Shown: in pieces, positions 1-9,137 of the stretch | Layout of the letters: every line of letters starts with the position of its first letter | Numbering within the stretch: the stretch's first letter is position 1 | From: Methanohalobium evestigatum Z-7303 | GTDB taxonomy: Archaea > Halobacteriota > Methanosarcinia > Methanosarcinales > Methanosarcinaceae | Assembly: GCF_000196655.1 (NCBI RefSeq) | Contig: NC_014253.1 | Location: 186,001-250,000 of the forward strand | Reading direction: 5' to 3' | Length of the DNA stretch: 64,000 nucleotides | Position numbers and translations under genes: made by a program | The notes under the pieces: model-generated | What the model was told of the DNA's origin: nothing | The model's input: the letters and a program-made list of their open reading frames with translations, nothing else | The model's database searches: none

Positions 1-1161
1 ATGAGATGATTCAGGTGCTGGCACAATACCTTCGGTTCTGGCAAATTTAACAGCAGAATCAAAAATCTCAACCTGGTGGTAGTTTCTGCCTTTCATCAAT
101 CCGTCGTCATATAATCTGCTTATTATTGGTGAACATCCATGATACCTAAGTCCCCCCGAGTGAATGGACGGGGGTACAAAATCATGCCCCAGTGTGTACA
201 TTTTAAGCAGTGGAGTCATCATTGCAGTATCTCCTGAATCGTATTTAAAGCTCCCTTCTGTAAGAGTGGGGCAGGCAGATGGTTCAACACCTATTATTTC
301 TGGGTCATGTTTTTTGTTTATCTTATCCTTTATATACGGAAAACTGATTCCCGCAAGGTTACTGCCTCCGCCACAACATCCTATGACAATATCTGGGTAT
401 TCATCAACTTTTTCTAACTGTTTCTGTGATTCAAGACCTATAACTGTTTGGTGTAGCATTACGTGATTTAAAACACTTCCAAGAGCGTATTTTGTATTAT
501 CGTTCTCTGATGCATCTTCAATGGCTTCACTGATGGCAATGCCAAGACTTCCTGTTGTGTCAGGATATTGTTCGAGGAATTGTTGTCCAAATTTAGTTTC
601 TTTACTGGGTGATGGAATAACAGTGGCTCCCCAGAGGTTGATTAAGGATTTTCTGAAGGGTTTTTGTTCAAAACTGGAGCGTACCATGTAAACCTTACAT
701 TCCAAGTCAAAATAGTTGCAGGCAAGTGATAGTGCACTACCCCATTGTCCTGCACCGGTTTCGGTAGTTACCCTTTCATTACCTTCTTTCATGTTGTAGT
801 ATACCTGTGCAATCGAGGTGTTGGGTTTGTGACTGCCTGCAGGGCTTACTCCTTCATTTTTGTAATAGATTTTTGCAGGGGTATCCAGCAATTCTTCAAG
901 TCTATGGGCGCGGTGAAGTGGTGAAGGTCTCCATAACTTGTAGATATCGCGAATTTCTTCAGGAATATCTATATAATTGTCAGAAGACATCTCCTGCTCA
1001 ATTAATGATTTTGGAAATATTGATTCCAGTTCTTCTGGTTTTATTGGTTCTTTTGTTTCAGGGTTAAGTGGTGGTTCAACAGGAGTAGGAAGATCTGGCA
1101 ATATATTGTACCACTGCTTTGGCATTTCATTTTCATCAAGTAAAATTTTTGTTTGTTCCAT
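1..1161 (-). CDS. trpB: Tryptophan synthase beta chain, TrpB2 type (partial)
   Basis: A PLP enzyme that condenses indole and serine to tryptophan. The reading frame starts at ATG 1161 on the minus strand and is still open at base 1, so 387 codons are present and the C-terminus lies outside the window. Visible hallmarks are the PLP-lysine segment AGSHKPNTS, the phosphate-binding loop CCGGGSN, the segment [11 protein letters not shown] and [11 protein letters not shown] at the window edge. The extended N-terminus and GSHKPN sequence are typical of the TrpB2 branch rather than the TrpA-partnered TrpB1. No trpA is visible, so it may act as a stand-alone indole-scavenging enzyme (inference). A TATA-like TTTATAATA lies about 50 bp upstream, inside the 82-bp gap after the thiamine gene, so it probably has its own promoter. 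Confidence 0.93.
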   Translation of the reverse strand, partial: MEQTKILLDENEMPKQWYNILPDLPTPVEPPLNPETKEPIKPEELESIFPKSLIEQEMSSDNYIDIPEEIRDIYKLWRPSPLHRAHRLEELLDTPAKIYYKNEGVSPAGSHKPNTSIAQVYYNMKEGNERVTTETGAGQWGSALSLACNYFDLECKVYMVRSSFEQKPFRKSLINLWGATVIPSPSKETKFGQQFLEQYPDTTGSLGIAISEAIEDASENDNTKYALGSVLNHVMLHQTVIGLESQKQLEKVDEYPDIVIGCCGGGSNLAGISFPYIKDKINKKHDPEIIGVEPSACPTLTEGSFKYDSGDTAMMTPLLKMYTLGHDFVPPSIHSGGLRYHGCSPIISRLYDDGLMKGRNYHQVEIFDSAVKFARTEGIVPAPESSH

Positions 1162-1243
1162 AGCAATCACTTATAATCCATTATTGTAAATATTAGTACA
1201 TTAGTGTAGTTGATTTATTATAAATCCATTTTGTTAATCGGTT

Positions 1244-2572
1244 TTAAACGCATTTTTCCGCAATTTTGATGGCTTTGTTAACAACATCTACTGCTGATTT
1301 GCCCAGTAAACGAACCATGGGTTCTTTACCAATACCACCTTTATCATATATTGCGTCAGGTACGGTGCCATAAGTACTTATTGCAAATGTAACTCCCCAA
1401 TCCATTGTGCTGGTTTCTTCCGGCTCATCAGCACGGTTGAATGACGAAATATCATATCCAATCTCGTTGCAAATGTCCAATATCCTTGGAGTATATTTAA
1501 TATTGATAGCAGACTTTATTTCAGGGTTGAATTTCATAGCCGCAAGAACAATCCTTGCAACATGACTGCTTGCTCCAAAATCAATAGATCCGACTGGTTT
1601 TGGATATTTTTTTAGATGTACAATTCGTCCCTCTACAGCAGCAACATCTGATATTTCTGATGCATTTGGAATCGCCATTGCTATATTGCTTCCCACTTCA
1701 GGTATCAGATTTGTAAACGCTTGGTTATTCTGTAACAGGTCCAGTGCATCCATTGAATTCTGGATAACTTTGTAGCGTTCAGAGTTGTCATGCAAATCTG
1801 CTAACTGGTTTACCGGATTAACTCCATTTCCTATATGAAGACTTTCTTTTATGGCGTTTTCAACAAACTGTTTTGCATATTTTGCAGCATCTTCAAGGCT
1901 GAAACCTTTATTTAGGTAAGATACAATTGCTGATGAGTAGGTACATCCTGAACCATGGGTACCTCCTTCAACAAATGAACCGTATATTACTGTAAAATCA
2001 TCTTTTTCGTAATCATAAACAAGGTCACAAGCTTCAAGATGTCCACCGGTAATTATCACATGACATTTTCCTTTTTCAGCAATTTTTCTGGCGGCATCAC
2101 GTGCGTCATTCAAATCCTTTATGTAAATACCAGAAAGCTTGTAGGCTTCCTCTGTGTTGGGGGTTACAATTTTACACAAAGGCAGCAATTCATCAGTCAA
2201 AAGTGGCATTGCGTCTTCCTTAAGTAGCGTGCCTCCTGCCTGTGCAGCCATGACTGGATCAAGAACAATCGAGAGGTTATGTTTTTTGATTGAATCTGCA
2301 ACGGTTTTTACTATTTCATTTGACCCAAGCATTCCGGTTTTAGTCCATCCAACATTCATATCCTTGCATACAGCATCAATTTGTTCGGAAACTATATTTT
2401 TCGGGAGGTCGTAAGAAGATATAACACCTTCTGTATTCTGGGCTGTAACCGATGTAATGGCACAGGTTCCATAAACTCCAAGAGCGGCAAAAGTTTTTAT
2501 ATCCGCTTCAATTCCTGCACCGCCACCAGAATCCGAACCAGCAATTGTAAATGCAACCGGTAGTTTATCCAT
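1244..2572 (-). CDS. thiDN: Bifunctional HMP kinase/HMP-P kinase and thiamine-phosphate synthase (ThiD-ThiN fusion)
   Basis: Two-domain thiamine biosynthesis protein. Residues about 1-265 form a ThiD ribokinase-fold domain (N-terminal FTIAGSDSGGGAGI, later EGGTHGSGCTYSSAI, the anion-hole/catalytic region). It phosphorylates hydroxymethylpyrimidine twice. Residues about 270-442 form a ThiN domain, the archaeal replacement for ThiE, which joins pyrimidine and thiazole phosphates. I place the start at ATG 2572 because an AGGTGG Shine-Dalgarno lies five bases upstream; a GTG three codons earlier sits inside that SD. Length of 442 aa is normal for the archaeal fusion. The thiazole branch enzyme Thi4 is encoded separately near 7 kb. 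The divergent upstream region carries a perfect inverted repeat (2677-2715). Confidence 0.95.
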   Translation of the reverse strand: MDKLPVAFTIAGSDSGGGAGIEADIKTFAALGVYGTCAITSVTAQNTEGVISSYDLPKNIVSEQIDAVCKDMNVGWTKTGMLGSNEIVKTVADSIKKHNLSIVLDPVMAAQAGGTLLKEDAMPLLTDELLPLCKIVTPNTEEAYKLSGIYIKDLNDARDAARKIAEKGKCHVIITGGHLEACDLVYDYEKDDFTVIYGSFVEGGTHGSGCTYSSAIVSYLNKGFSLEDAAKYAKQFVENAIKESLHIGNGVNPVNQLADLHDNSERYKVIQNSMDALDLLQNNQAFTNLIPEVGSNIAMAIPNASEISDVAAVEGRIVHLKKYPKPVGSIDFGASSHVARIVLAAMKFNPEIKSAINIKYTPRILDICNEIGYDISSFNRADEPEETSTMDWGVTFAISTYGTVPDAIYDKGGIGKEPMVRLLGKSAVDVVNKAIKIAEKCV

Positions 2573-2676
2573 ATTATCCACCTTTTAAATCATGTTAATG
2601 TACAGTTTGTTAAATAACCTGCGGAATAGTAAATTTATAAATAACAGATCATTGTTTATAATTTTATACTGTTTGT

Positions 2677-2715
2677 ATGTTGTTTCGATAATTATATATA
2701 CTGCATAAACAACAT
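2677..2715. promoter_or_regulatory. 9-bp inverted repeat in the divergent thiDN/LSm promoter region
   Basis: ATGTTGTTT at 2677-2685 is repeated as its exact reverse complement AAACAACAT at 2707-2715, with a 21-bp AT-rich spacer containing ATTATATATA. The site sits between the minus-strand thiDN and the plus-strand LSm gene and overlaps a TATA-like core, so it could be an operator. The regulator is unknown and the operator role is inference. Confidence 0.4.
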
Positions 2716-2795
2716 TGAAGCAGCAAAAATTACAAAACAATCGATTGTATTAATAAGATTAATAATTTACATACGAATAAATGTCTATTTTATAA

Positions 2796-3032
<237 letters not shown>

Positions 3033-3085
3033 ATATAATAATAACATGACAATTAAATTGAGGTTTATTAATCAGGTGGTATTAA

Positions 3086-3247
3086 ATGAGTAAAGGAACT
3101 GAATCATTTGGAAAAAGACAAAAACGAACACATACAAAATGTAGAAGATGTGGTAGCATGTCATTCAACGTACGAGACAAAGAGTGCAAGTCATGTGGGT
3201 TTGGTAAAACTAAACGAATGAGAAGTTATAACTGGAATAAAAACTAA
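3086..3247 (+). CDS. rpl37e: 50S ribosomal protein L37e
   Basis: A 53-residue basic zinc-ribbon ribosomal protein. Translation from ATG 3086 gives [14 protein letters not shown] followed by two CxxC knuckles (C19-C22 and C34-C37) and ends [10 protein letters not shown], all matching L37e. An AGGTGG Shine-Dalgarno lies at 3074-3079. It lies directly downstream of the LSm gene on the same strand. Confidence 0.95.
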   Translation: MSKGTESFGKRQKRTHTKCRRCGSMSFNVRDKECKSCGFGKTKRMRSYNWNKN

Positions 3248-3256
3248 ACGCTAATT

Positions 3257-3266
3257 ATTTATAAAT
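3257..3266 (+). promoter_or_regulatory. TATA box of purF
   Basis: ATTTATAAAT lies about 31-40 bp upstream of the purF ATG at 3297. At the usual archaeal spacing, transcription would begin within about ten bases of the start codon, so purF mRNA is probably leaderless or nearly so. No SD is visible. Confidence 0.55.
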
Positions 3267-3296
3267 TAACCCCTATAAAAAACGATAGAGATTTAA

Positions 3297-4712
3297 ATGA
3301 AAGAAGAATGCGGTGTAGTAGGAGTGGTTTTGCCTGAAGCAGAACCACAATCAAATTCATCCGCTTTCCAAATCTATTACGGATTATATGCACTACAGCA
3401 CCGGGGGCAGGAATCTACAGGTATAACCATCCATAATGGCTGTTCTGCAAATTCTATTAAAGGGATGGGGCTTGTACCCGAAGTATATGTTAAGGACGAC
3501 CTTAAAAACCTGACCGGGAATGTTGGTATCGGTCATGTGAGATATTCTACATCTGGCAATTCCGGAATTGAAAACTGTCAACCATTGGTTGTTAATTTTA
3601 AAGGTGGAACGGTTGCCATAGCGCATAACGGCAATCTTGTAAACGCCTGTGAACTCAGGGATGAACTTGAATCTGAAGGTCGTATTTTTATAACAGATTC
3701 TGATACCGAAGTGATAGCCCATTTACTTGTAAAACAGCTTTTAAAACACAACATTTTTGATTCGATTCGTCAGGTGATGCAACGGCTTGTAGGGTCTTAC
3801 TCTCTTACAATTTTAATTGATGGTCAGTTGATAGCAGTAAGAGACCCATTGGGTATTAAACCTCTTTGTATTGGAGAGGTTGAAGGTGGATATGCAGTTG
3901 CATCCGAAAGTGTAGCAATCGATACACTCAATGGCAAACTGTTAAGGGATGTATACCCCGGTGAGGTTCTGTTCTTTAATGACGGCGAAATAGAAAGTTA
4001 TCAATTGGATAATGAAAAAAGGTCAGCTCACTGTGTTTTTGAATACATCTATTTTGCACGTCCAGATTCAATAATCGATGGCAAACTGGTTTATAAAGTC
4101 AGAGAAAAAATAGGTCGGGTTCTTGCGGATGAACATCCGGTGGAATCTGATGTAGTATCACCCGTGCCTGATTCAGGAATAACTTCTGCGATAGGATATT
4201 CCAAAGAATCAGGTATCAAATACAGTGAAGGTTTGATGAAAAACCGATACATAGGTCGGACTTTTATATTGCCGGGACAGGAAATGCGTGATATAGCAGT
4301 ACGGCTTAAAATGAATACTATCTCTGATAATATTGATGGGGAACGGTTAATTTTAATCGATGATAGTATTGTACGTGGGACTACATCCAAGCGAATTGTC
4401 AATATGATTCGTGATTCGGGAGCCAAAGAAGTTCATGCAAGAATAGGAAGCCCTCCAATCATTGCACCTTGCTATCTGGGAATTGATATGGCAACCCGTG
4501 AACAGTTGATAGCATCTCAAAACACCATAGAAGGTATCAGGGATATGATTGGAGTGGATTCTATTGGATACCTGAGTATTGATGGGCTTGTAGAAGCGAT
4601 AGGAATTAATAAAAACGAATTATGCCTTGGATGTTTAACAGGTAGGTATCCTGTTGAAATCTACGGTGAAGAATGCTGTGCTCATCTACAGTCACGATTG
4701 TCTGAGTATTAA
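3297..4712 (+). CDS. purF: Amidophosphoribosyltransferase
   Basis: Catalyses the first committed step of purine synthesis, glutamine plus PRPP to phosphoribosylamine. The 471-residue protein begins MKEECGVVGVV: Cys5 is the expected N-terminal nucleophile after removal of a four-residue propeptide. The glutaminase half runs to about residue 230 (ALQHRGQEST, GHVRYSTSG, AHNGNLVN), and the phosphoribosyltransferase half carries the PRPP loop LILIDDSIVRGTTS. Late cysteines in ELCLGCLTGRYP and EECCAHL match forms carrying an Fe-S cluster (family knowledge). It is monocistronic, with a T-run 26 bp past the stop. Confidence 0.96.
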   Translation: MKEECGVVGVVLPEAEPQSNSSAFQIYYGLYALQHRGQESTGITIHNGCSANSIKGMGLVPEVYVKDDLKNLTGNVGIGHVRYSTSGNSGIENCQPLVVNFKGGTVAIAHNGNLVNACELRDELESEGRIFITDSDTEVIAHLLVKQLLKHNIFDSIRQVMQRLVGSYSLTILIDGQLIAVRDPLGIKPLCIGEVEGGYAVASESVAIDTLNGKLLRDVYPGEVLFFNDGEIESYQLDNEKRSAHCVFEYIYFARPDSIIDGKLVYKVREKIGRVLADEHPVESDVVSPVPDSGITSAIGYSKESGIKYSEGLMKNRYIGRTFILPGQEMRDIAVRLKMNTISDNIDGERLILIDDSIVRGTTSKRIVNMIRDSGAKEVHARIGSPPIIAPCYLGIDMATREQLIASQNTIEGIRDMIGVDSIGYLSIDGLVEAIGINKNELCLGCLTGRYPVEIYGEECCAHLQSRLSEY

Positions 4713-4737
4713 ATATGTTATAAACAATTTAATACCC

Positions 4738-4744
4738 TTTTTTT
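4738..4744 (+). terminator. T-run after purF
   Basis: Seven consecutive T residues begin 26 bp after the purF stop, in a 146-bp AT-rich gap with no other gene. Archaeal termination commonly needs only such a T-run; no hairpin is visible. Confidence 0.4.
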
Positions 4745-4858
4745 AATTATTTACCACTTACAAAATAACTAAAGTTATTTATAATATTGTATTAACAAAA
4801 TTAATGTAATAGCGGTTTTTGAATATTTCCATACTTTAATCATAGTTTATCGGATAAT

Positions 4859-5407
4859 ATGAGCGAACCTAATAACAATAAGTGTCGTGCAGATGACTCT
4901 GATTTTTTTCAATACTTAGTTCAATCTCTGCCGGATAATCTTGCAGTTCTTGATGAATCTGGGAATATAATTTATGTAAATGAGAACTGGAGACAATTCG
5001 CCCTCTAAAACGGTATTGACCCTTCAACATGTAGTGAAGGTACTAATTACCTTAAGTTATGTGATGAATCGAAAGGAGAATGGTCTGATGAGGCATCAGA
5101 TGCGTCTAAAGGGATAAACGAAGTTATAAACGGCGAGAAAAGTTTTTTTGAACTGGAATATCCCTACCATTCTCCATATGAATACCGCTGGTTTATGATG
5201 AAAGTGGTACCAGTATCCAATAATTATCCTGCAAAAGTTCTTGTGTACCATATAGATGTTACAAAAAAGAAACTTGAACATGAAAGACTGGTGTCTAAAA
5301 ATGAAGACCTGCAACGTTTAAACGAATTCAAAGATATTTTTGCTGACATCATGCGCCATGACCTTCTTAACCCGGTGGGGTTAATTAAAGGTTATGTCCA
5401 TTTATAA
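4859..5407 (+). pseudogene. Broken PAS sensor histidine kinase
   Basis: From ATG 4859 the frame encodes a PAS-type sensor (SLPDNLAVLDESGNIIYVNE, later YEYRWFMMKVVPV) and then a HisKA phospho-acceptor segment with the H-box MRHDLLNPVGLIKGY. A TAA at 5006-5008 interrupts the PAS domain, and the frame ends abruptly just after the H-box, exactly where the TnpB transposon begins. No ATPase domain is found beyond the transposon, so the 3' part was also lost. No function is expected. Confidence 0.85.
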
Positions 5408-5424
5408 TAATGGAAGGTAGAAAA

Positions 5425-5447
5425 CCCTGATGTCTTCAGCATCAGGG
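5425..5447 (+). repeat. Left-end hairpin of the first TnpB element
   Basis: CCCTGATG at 5425-5432 pairs with CATCAGGG at 5440-5447 around a seven-base loop, an 8-bp perfect stem. Such subterminal hairpins are the strand-specific ends recognised in IS200/IS605 transposition. Confidence 0.7.
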
Positions 5448-5508
5448 CTGAATACCGTCCAATATATAACTTAACATATAAATAATGTTAAATCATAATA
5501 ATTATGGT

Positions 5509-6627
5509 ATGTTAAAAGCTTACAAGTATCGTATGTATCCAAACCAAATCCAACAGGAGTTAATCGCAAAACATATAGGAGCTTGTAGGTTCATATACAA
5601 CTGGGCATTGGAGAACAAAATCAAATCTTATGAGCAGGATGGTAAAGCAATATCAAGATTTGAATTGAACAAACAGATAAGGGTATTAAAACAAGATCAT
5701 GAATGGTTGAATGAAATTAACTCACAATCATTACAGGGAGCTACTCTTAACCTGGAAAATGCTTTTACCAAATTTTTCAGAGAAAAATCAGGTTTTCCAA
5801 AGTTTAAATCCAAGAAAAACCCAGTACAATCGTTTTCTGTTCCTCAGTATTATAAAGTCGATTTTGAGAATAATAAAGTATACATACCTAAAATCGGCTG
5901 GATAAAAACAAGGCTGCATAGAAGTTTTGATGGTAAACAAAGGACTGCAACTATAACAAGAACACCGACAGGAAAATATTATATCAGTATTTTAGTCGAT
6001 GACGACAAACAATTACCACAAAAACAGACATTTTACGAAGTTAATACTATAGGAGTCGATGTAGGAATCAAAGATTTCGCTGTAACATCCGACGGTGAAA
6101 AAATCGATAATCCAAGATACCTGAAAAATTCAATTGAAAGATTGAAGGTATTACAGAAAAGGCTCAGCAGAAAAAAGAAGGGTTCTAACAATCACAGGAA
6201 ACTGAAACATCAGATAGCAAAATATCATGAGAAAATTGCTAATCAGAGAGAAGATTTCCAGCATAAATTAAGTTCCAGGTTGATAAGCGAGAACCAAGCT
6301 GTAGCACTGGAATGTTTGAATGTAAAAGGACTGCTGAAAAATCATAATCTGGCACAGCATATAACCGATGCTTCATGGAGTAGTTTTGTTCAGAAATTAG
6401 AGTATAAAGCAGAATGGTACGGTAAAAATATCATCAAGATAGGACGATTCGACCCATCAAGCAAAATCTGTCATGTATGTGGATATTATCATCAGGATTT
6501 AGAACTTAAAGACAGAGAATGGGAATGTCCTGACTGCAAAACGGAACATGATAGGGACATCAACGCATCAGTTAACATTAAAAAATTCGCACTGGATAAA
6601 CAGAATCTAATTTCACCTTCGGGATGA
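5509..6627 (+). CDS. tnpB: TnpB family RNA-guided endonuclease
   Basis: An intact TnpB, 372 aa from the preferred ATG at 5509 (MLKAYKYRMYPN, the usual family N-terminus); the frame extends upstream to another ATG at 5485. The split RuvC domain is complete: Asp in IGVDVGIKDFAV (residue 184), Glu in VALECLNVKG (268) and Asp in HDRDINASVN (350). A zinc finger with CHVCG and CPDCK lies between the last two motifs. Family members are guided by a transposon-end RNA to cut DNA and keep the element in place. All catalytic residues are present, so it may be active even though no tnpA partner is nearby. The kinase gene it interrupts is dead. Confidence 0.9.
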   Translation: MLKAYKYRMYPNQIQQELIAKHIGACRFIYNWALENKIKSYEQDGKAISRFELNKQIRVLKQDHEWLNEINSQSLQGATLNLENAFTKFFREKSGFPKFKSKKNPVQSFSVPQYYKVDFENNKVYIPKIGWIKTRLHRSFDGKQRTATITRTPTGKYYISILVDDDKQLPQKQTFYEVNTIGVDVGIKDFAVTSDGEKIDNPRYLKNSIERLKVLQKRLSRKKKGSNNHRKLKHQIAKYHEKIANQREDFQHKLSSRLISENQAVALECLNVKGLLKNHNLAQHITDASWSSFVQKLEYKAEWYGKNIIKIGRFDPSSKICHVCGYYHQDLELKDREWECPDCKTEHDRDINASVNIKKFALDKQNLISPSG

Positions 6628-6710
6628 GGGGTAGAGCCTGTGGACTTGTTCCCATAAGGGAAAAGGATGAAACAGGAAGCCACTTGGTCTTTAGCCAAGT
6701 GGTAGTTCAC
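6628..6710 (+). ncRNA. Candidate omegaRNA / right end of the first TnpB element
   Basis: The stretch after tnpB is GC-richer than its surroundings. It holds a short fold around CTTGTTCCCATAAGGGAA and a strong hairpin, CCACTTGG (6680-6687) with CCAAGTGG (6695-6702), then GTAGTTCAC. TnpB guide RNAs are made from the 3' end of tnpB through the right end, with the guide being flanking DNA past 6710. The RNA boundaries are inferred; its 5' part probably overlaps the tnpB coding end. Confidence 0.6.
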
Positions 6711-6820
6711 ATAAAAAGGTTGTAGATTAACATAATGGATATATCTGTCTGTATAGTAAAAAAAACGAGAAACAGCAGTGTATATCAATTTACCTGCAAA
6801 ATAATTTTAAAATTTAATAG

Positions 6821-6892
6821 GGCCGGGACCGAGAATCGAACTCGGGTCATAGCCTCCACAGGGCTACAGGATGACCGCTACCCTACCCCGGC
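6821..6892 (-). tRNA. tRNA-His (GTG anticodon)
   Basis: The minus strand folds into a full cloverleaf: acceptor GCCGGGG with TCCCGGC, anticodon stem TAGCC/GGCTA with loop CTGTGGA (anticodon GTG) and a T arm containing GTTCGATTC. The discriminator is C73, the histidine identity base. The genomic base before G1 is T, so the essential G-1 is not encoded and must be added after processing. No CCA is encoded. Its cognate synthetase hisS is at 20 kb. Confidence 0.93.
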
Positions 6893-6984
6893 ATAGATTT
6901 ATATCTTTTAGAAGCAATCTATAGATGTGCGTTTCTTAAATAAATGTTTTCCCTGAAATAATAATAGAATAATAAAACTGGAAA

Positions 6985-7761
6985 TCAATCCAGTTTTGAC
7001 ATCGCAATTTTTGCCGCCATTTCTCCAGAAAGCAGCATACCACCAAAGACTGGACCCATTCTGGGCGCACCTGCAACAGCGTTGGCTGCCATGCCCGTAA
7101 CGATAAGTCCAGGATATACTTCTCTGGTGGTTTCTTTTAGGCTTTTTTCTCCAGCGTCAGCCCACATGGGTCGTTCTCCAACAACACCTTCAAATTTGGC
7201 ATTTGGAATCTTTCTTTGAACGGTGTTGCATACTACTGCTTCATGCCCTGTGCCATCGATTACGACTTTTGCACGTATGGTAAGTGGGTCAACATGAAGG
7301 TTTGCGATGGATACTGCTGTCCAGTTGATAACAATACCTGTAACACGGTCATCTTCGCGAATCATGACATCCTCAAAATTTACCAGATTGAATACCTGAA
7401 CACCTGAAGTCACGGTTTTGTTTATGAGTCTGGATACGGATTCAATTGAATTGGCGATGTAATAACCTTTCTCATTATCGTATTCATAGTGGTTAATATC
7501 GAATTCTTCCAGTATTTTACGGGCTTCATCCTGAACAACAATACGTGGAAACATCATTCCACCGCCCCACATGCCTCCTCCAAGTGCAAGTTTTTTCTCA
7601 AAAAGTGCGACTTTATAACCTTCTTGGGCGAGGCGTGTGGCAGCAATCATGTTTGCAGGTCCTCCACCAACAAGTGCCACATCAACTTCGGTGTAGTCAA
7701 TAAATGTTTTAGAAAAATCATCAACTATGGCTTTTGTAATTGTAATGTCATCAAGCTCCAT
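6985..7761 (-). CDS. thi4: Thiazole synthase, Thi4 family
   Basis: Makes the adenylated thiazole precursor of thiamine from NAD and glycine. Residues 30-60 form the Rossmann FAD/NAD-binding fold (VDVALVGGGPANMIAA, VALFEKK), followed by GGGMWGGGMMFPR and a C-terminal GAPRMGPVFGGMLLSG that closes the nucleotide site. The start at 7761 (MELDDITITK) is chosen because GAGGT lies six bases upstream; the frame extends a few codons further. The segment after DGTGHE contains a cysteine (AVVCN), but an ungapped comparison with yeast Thi4 from memory does not put it at the suicide-Cys column, so a sulfide-dependent catalytic mode, as in other methanogens, is likely. It complements the ThiDN fusion at 1.2 kb. 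Confidence 0.93.
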   Translation of the reverse strand: MELDDITITKAIVDDFSKTFIDYTEVDVALVGGGPANMIAATRLAQEGYKVALFEKKLALGGGMWGGGMMFPRIVVQDEARKILEEFDINHYEYDNEKGYYIANSIESVSRLINKTVTSGVQVFNLVNFEDVMIREDDRVTGIVINWTAVSIANLHVDPLTIRAKVVIDGTGHEAVVCNTVQRKIPNAKFEGVVGERPMWADAGEKSLKETTREVYPGLIVTGMAANAVAGAPRMGPVFGGMLLSGEMAAKIAMSKLD

Positions 7762-8012
7762 ATTATTCGACCTCATCAATCATCAATAGGTGAATGGAAT
7801 CTGTGTAATTAATCTTAAAGTTGTTGGGCTTTTTTTATTCAATAAATAGTATAGGATTACCGATATGTTTATTTTATAGGTAGTGCTTATTTATAATTGT
7901 TGAAGTAAATTGAATATATTGGGGTAATATTTAACTAATTCTTTATTTCTTTTATTATATATAACAATCAAGAGTTGGTATTATAGTACGATACTATCAA
8001 AAATATCAAAAT

Positions 8013-9095
8013 ATGACACTGAATAGTGATGCCGATTTTATGGATAATATTGCAGAGAAAATAATTCTAAAACCTGTAGGTTACCCTCTATCAGGTATAT
8101 TTGAGGATTATCCAGAAATAGAAAATCCTGAAGTTTTTGAATGCTATGCACGAGAACAATGGGAAGAACATCTTGCACGAAAAGGTGAATATCTTTTTGA
8201 CCGCAGAATGTATCCTGATTTTGCCTATAAAATAATAGATGTTGATCCACCAGAGTCGGTGATTGGTCCATACACGACTATTATTGTAATGGAAGATAAC
8301 AACAATGTGGAAACTTCAGAACTTAACACCGATATAAACTTTGATGATGTAATAGGTCAGGATAATGCACGTAAAAAATGCAAGCTTGTTGAGAAATTCC
8401 TTGAAAATCCTGATAAATTTGGTAAATGGGCACCAAGAAATATATTGTTCTATGGTCCATCTGGAACTGGAAAAACTATGCTTGCAAAGGGACTTGCAAA
8501 TAAAACTGATGTACCTATAATCACTATAAAGGCGACTGAACTTATAGGTGAATATGTAGGAGAAGGAGCAAAACAGATTCATCAGGTTTATGACCGTGCA
8601 GAGAATATGGCTCCGTGTATAATATTTATCGATGAACTTGATGCAGTTGCACTTGACAGAAGGTATCAGGAGCTTAGAGGGGATGTTGCTGAAATTGTAA
8701 ATGCTCTGCTTACTGAGATGGATGGAATCATTGAACGTAAAGGGGTATGTACAATAGGTGCAACCAATCGAAAAGATACACTTGATTCAGCTGTTAGTAA
8801 CAGATTTGAAGAAGAGATTGAATTTGTCCTTCCTGATGAGAATGAGCGTTTAAAAATTATTGAAACCAACATAAAGACGTTTCCGTTGCCCATTAAAAAT
8901 GTTAATATATCCAAAATCGCAAAGCTTACACAGGGTTTTTCGGGCAGAGATATTGTAGAAAAAGTATTGAAAGTATCGCTTCACCAGACTATCATTGATG
9001 ATAAAGAAGAAGTTAATGGCAGATATCTGGAAGACACCGTTTCCAGGTTGCAAAAGAAAAACAACTCAAAAACAGAAAATCGTATGTATATCTGA
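8013..9095 (+). CDS. AAA ATPase, possibly AMA-type
   Basis: A single-module AAA protein of 360 aa. The N-terminal ~105 residues are a distinct domain with YPDFAYKIIDVDPPESVIG; the AAA core follows (DVIGQDNARKK, Walker A GPSGTGKT at 148-155, Walker B IIFIDELDA at 203-211, sensor-1 IGATNR, arginine region SNRFEEE) and a C-terminal helical lid with FSGRDIVEKV. The architecture fits the AMA proteins described from methanogens and Archaeoglobus, thought to be hexameric unfoldases/chaperones, but that sub-family call is from memory. No proteasome gene is adjacent. There is no SD at ATG 8013; a TATA-like TTATATATAA near 7955 would give a short leader. Confidence 0.8.
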   Translation: MTLNSDADFMDNIAEKIILKPVGYPLSGIFEDYPEIENPEVFECYAREQWEEHLARKGEYLFDRRMYPDFAYKIIDVDPPESVIGPYTTIIVMEDNNNVETSELNTDINFDDVIGQDNARKKCKLVEKFLENPDKFGKWAPRNILFYGPSGTGKTMLAKGLANKTDVPIITIKATELIGEYVGEGAKQIHQVYDRAENMAPCIIFIDELDAVALDRRYQELRGDVAEIVNALLTEMDGIIERKGVCTIGATNRKDTLDSAVSNRFEEEIEFVLPDENERLKIIETNIKTFPLPIKNVNISKIAKLTQGFSGRDIVEKVLKVSLHQTIIDDKEEVNGRYLEDTVSRLQKKNNSKTENRMYI

Positions 9096-9137
9096 TTCTA
9101 TTTTTAATTCTATTAAACCAAAATCCAAGGTGTTTGT

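Larger units (their letters stand above)
5405..6710 (+). mobile_element. TnpB-only IS200/IS605-type element (IS1341-like)
   Basis: A subterminal hairpin at 5425-5447 marks the left end, one tnpB gene follows, and a right-end hairpin at 6680-6702 is followed by GTAGTTCAC. No TnpA tyrosine transposase is present, so movement would need TnpA in trans. The left end abuts the last codons of the kinase pseudogene; TTTAT at 5401-5405 could be the target-adjacent motif (inference). Exact ends are estimates, since these elements make no target duplication. Confidence 0.75.

Noticed and set aside
5006-5008. TAA in the kinase PAS domain as recoding
   Set aside because: TAA has no known recoding in this lineage, and the gene is also truncated at its 3' end.
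6711-6820. Missing kinase ATPase domain beyond the first transposon
   Set aside because: Reading all frames after 6710 gave no HATPase motifs; only AT-rich sequence precedes tRNA-His.
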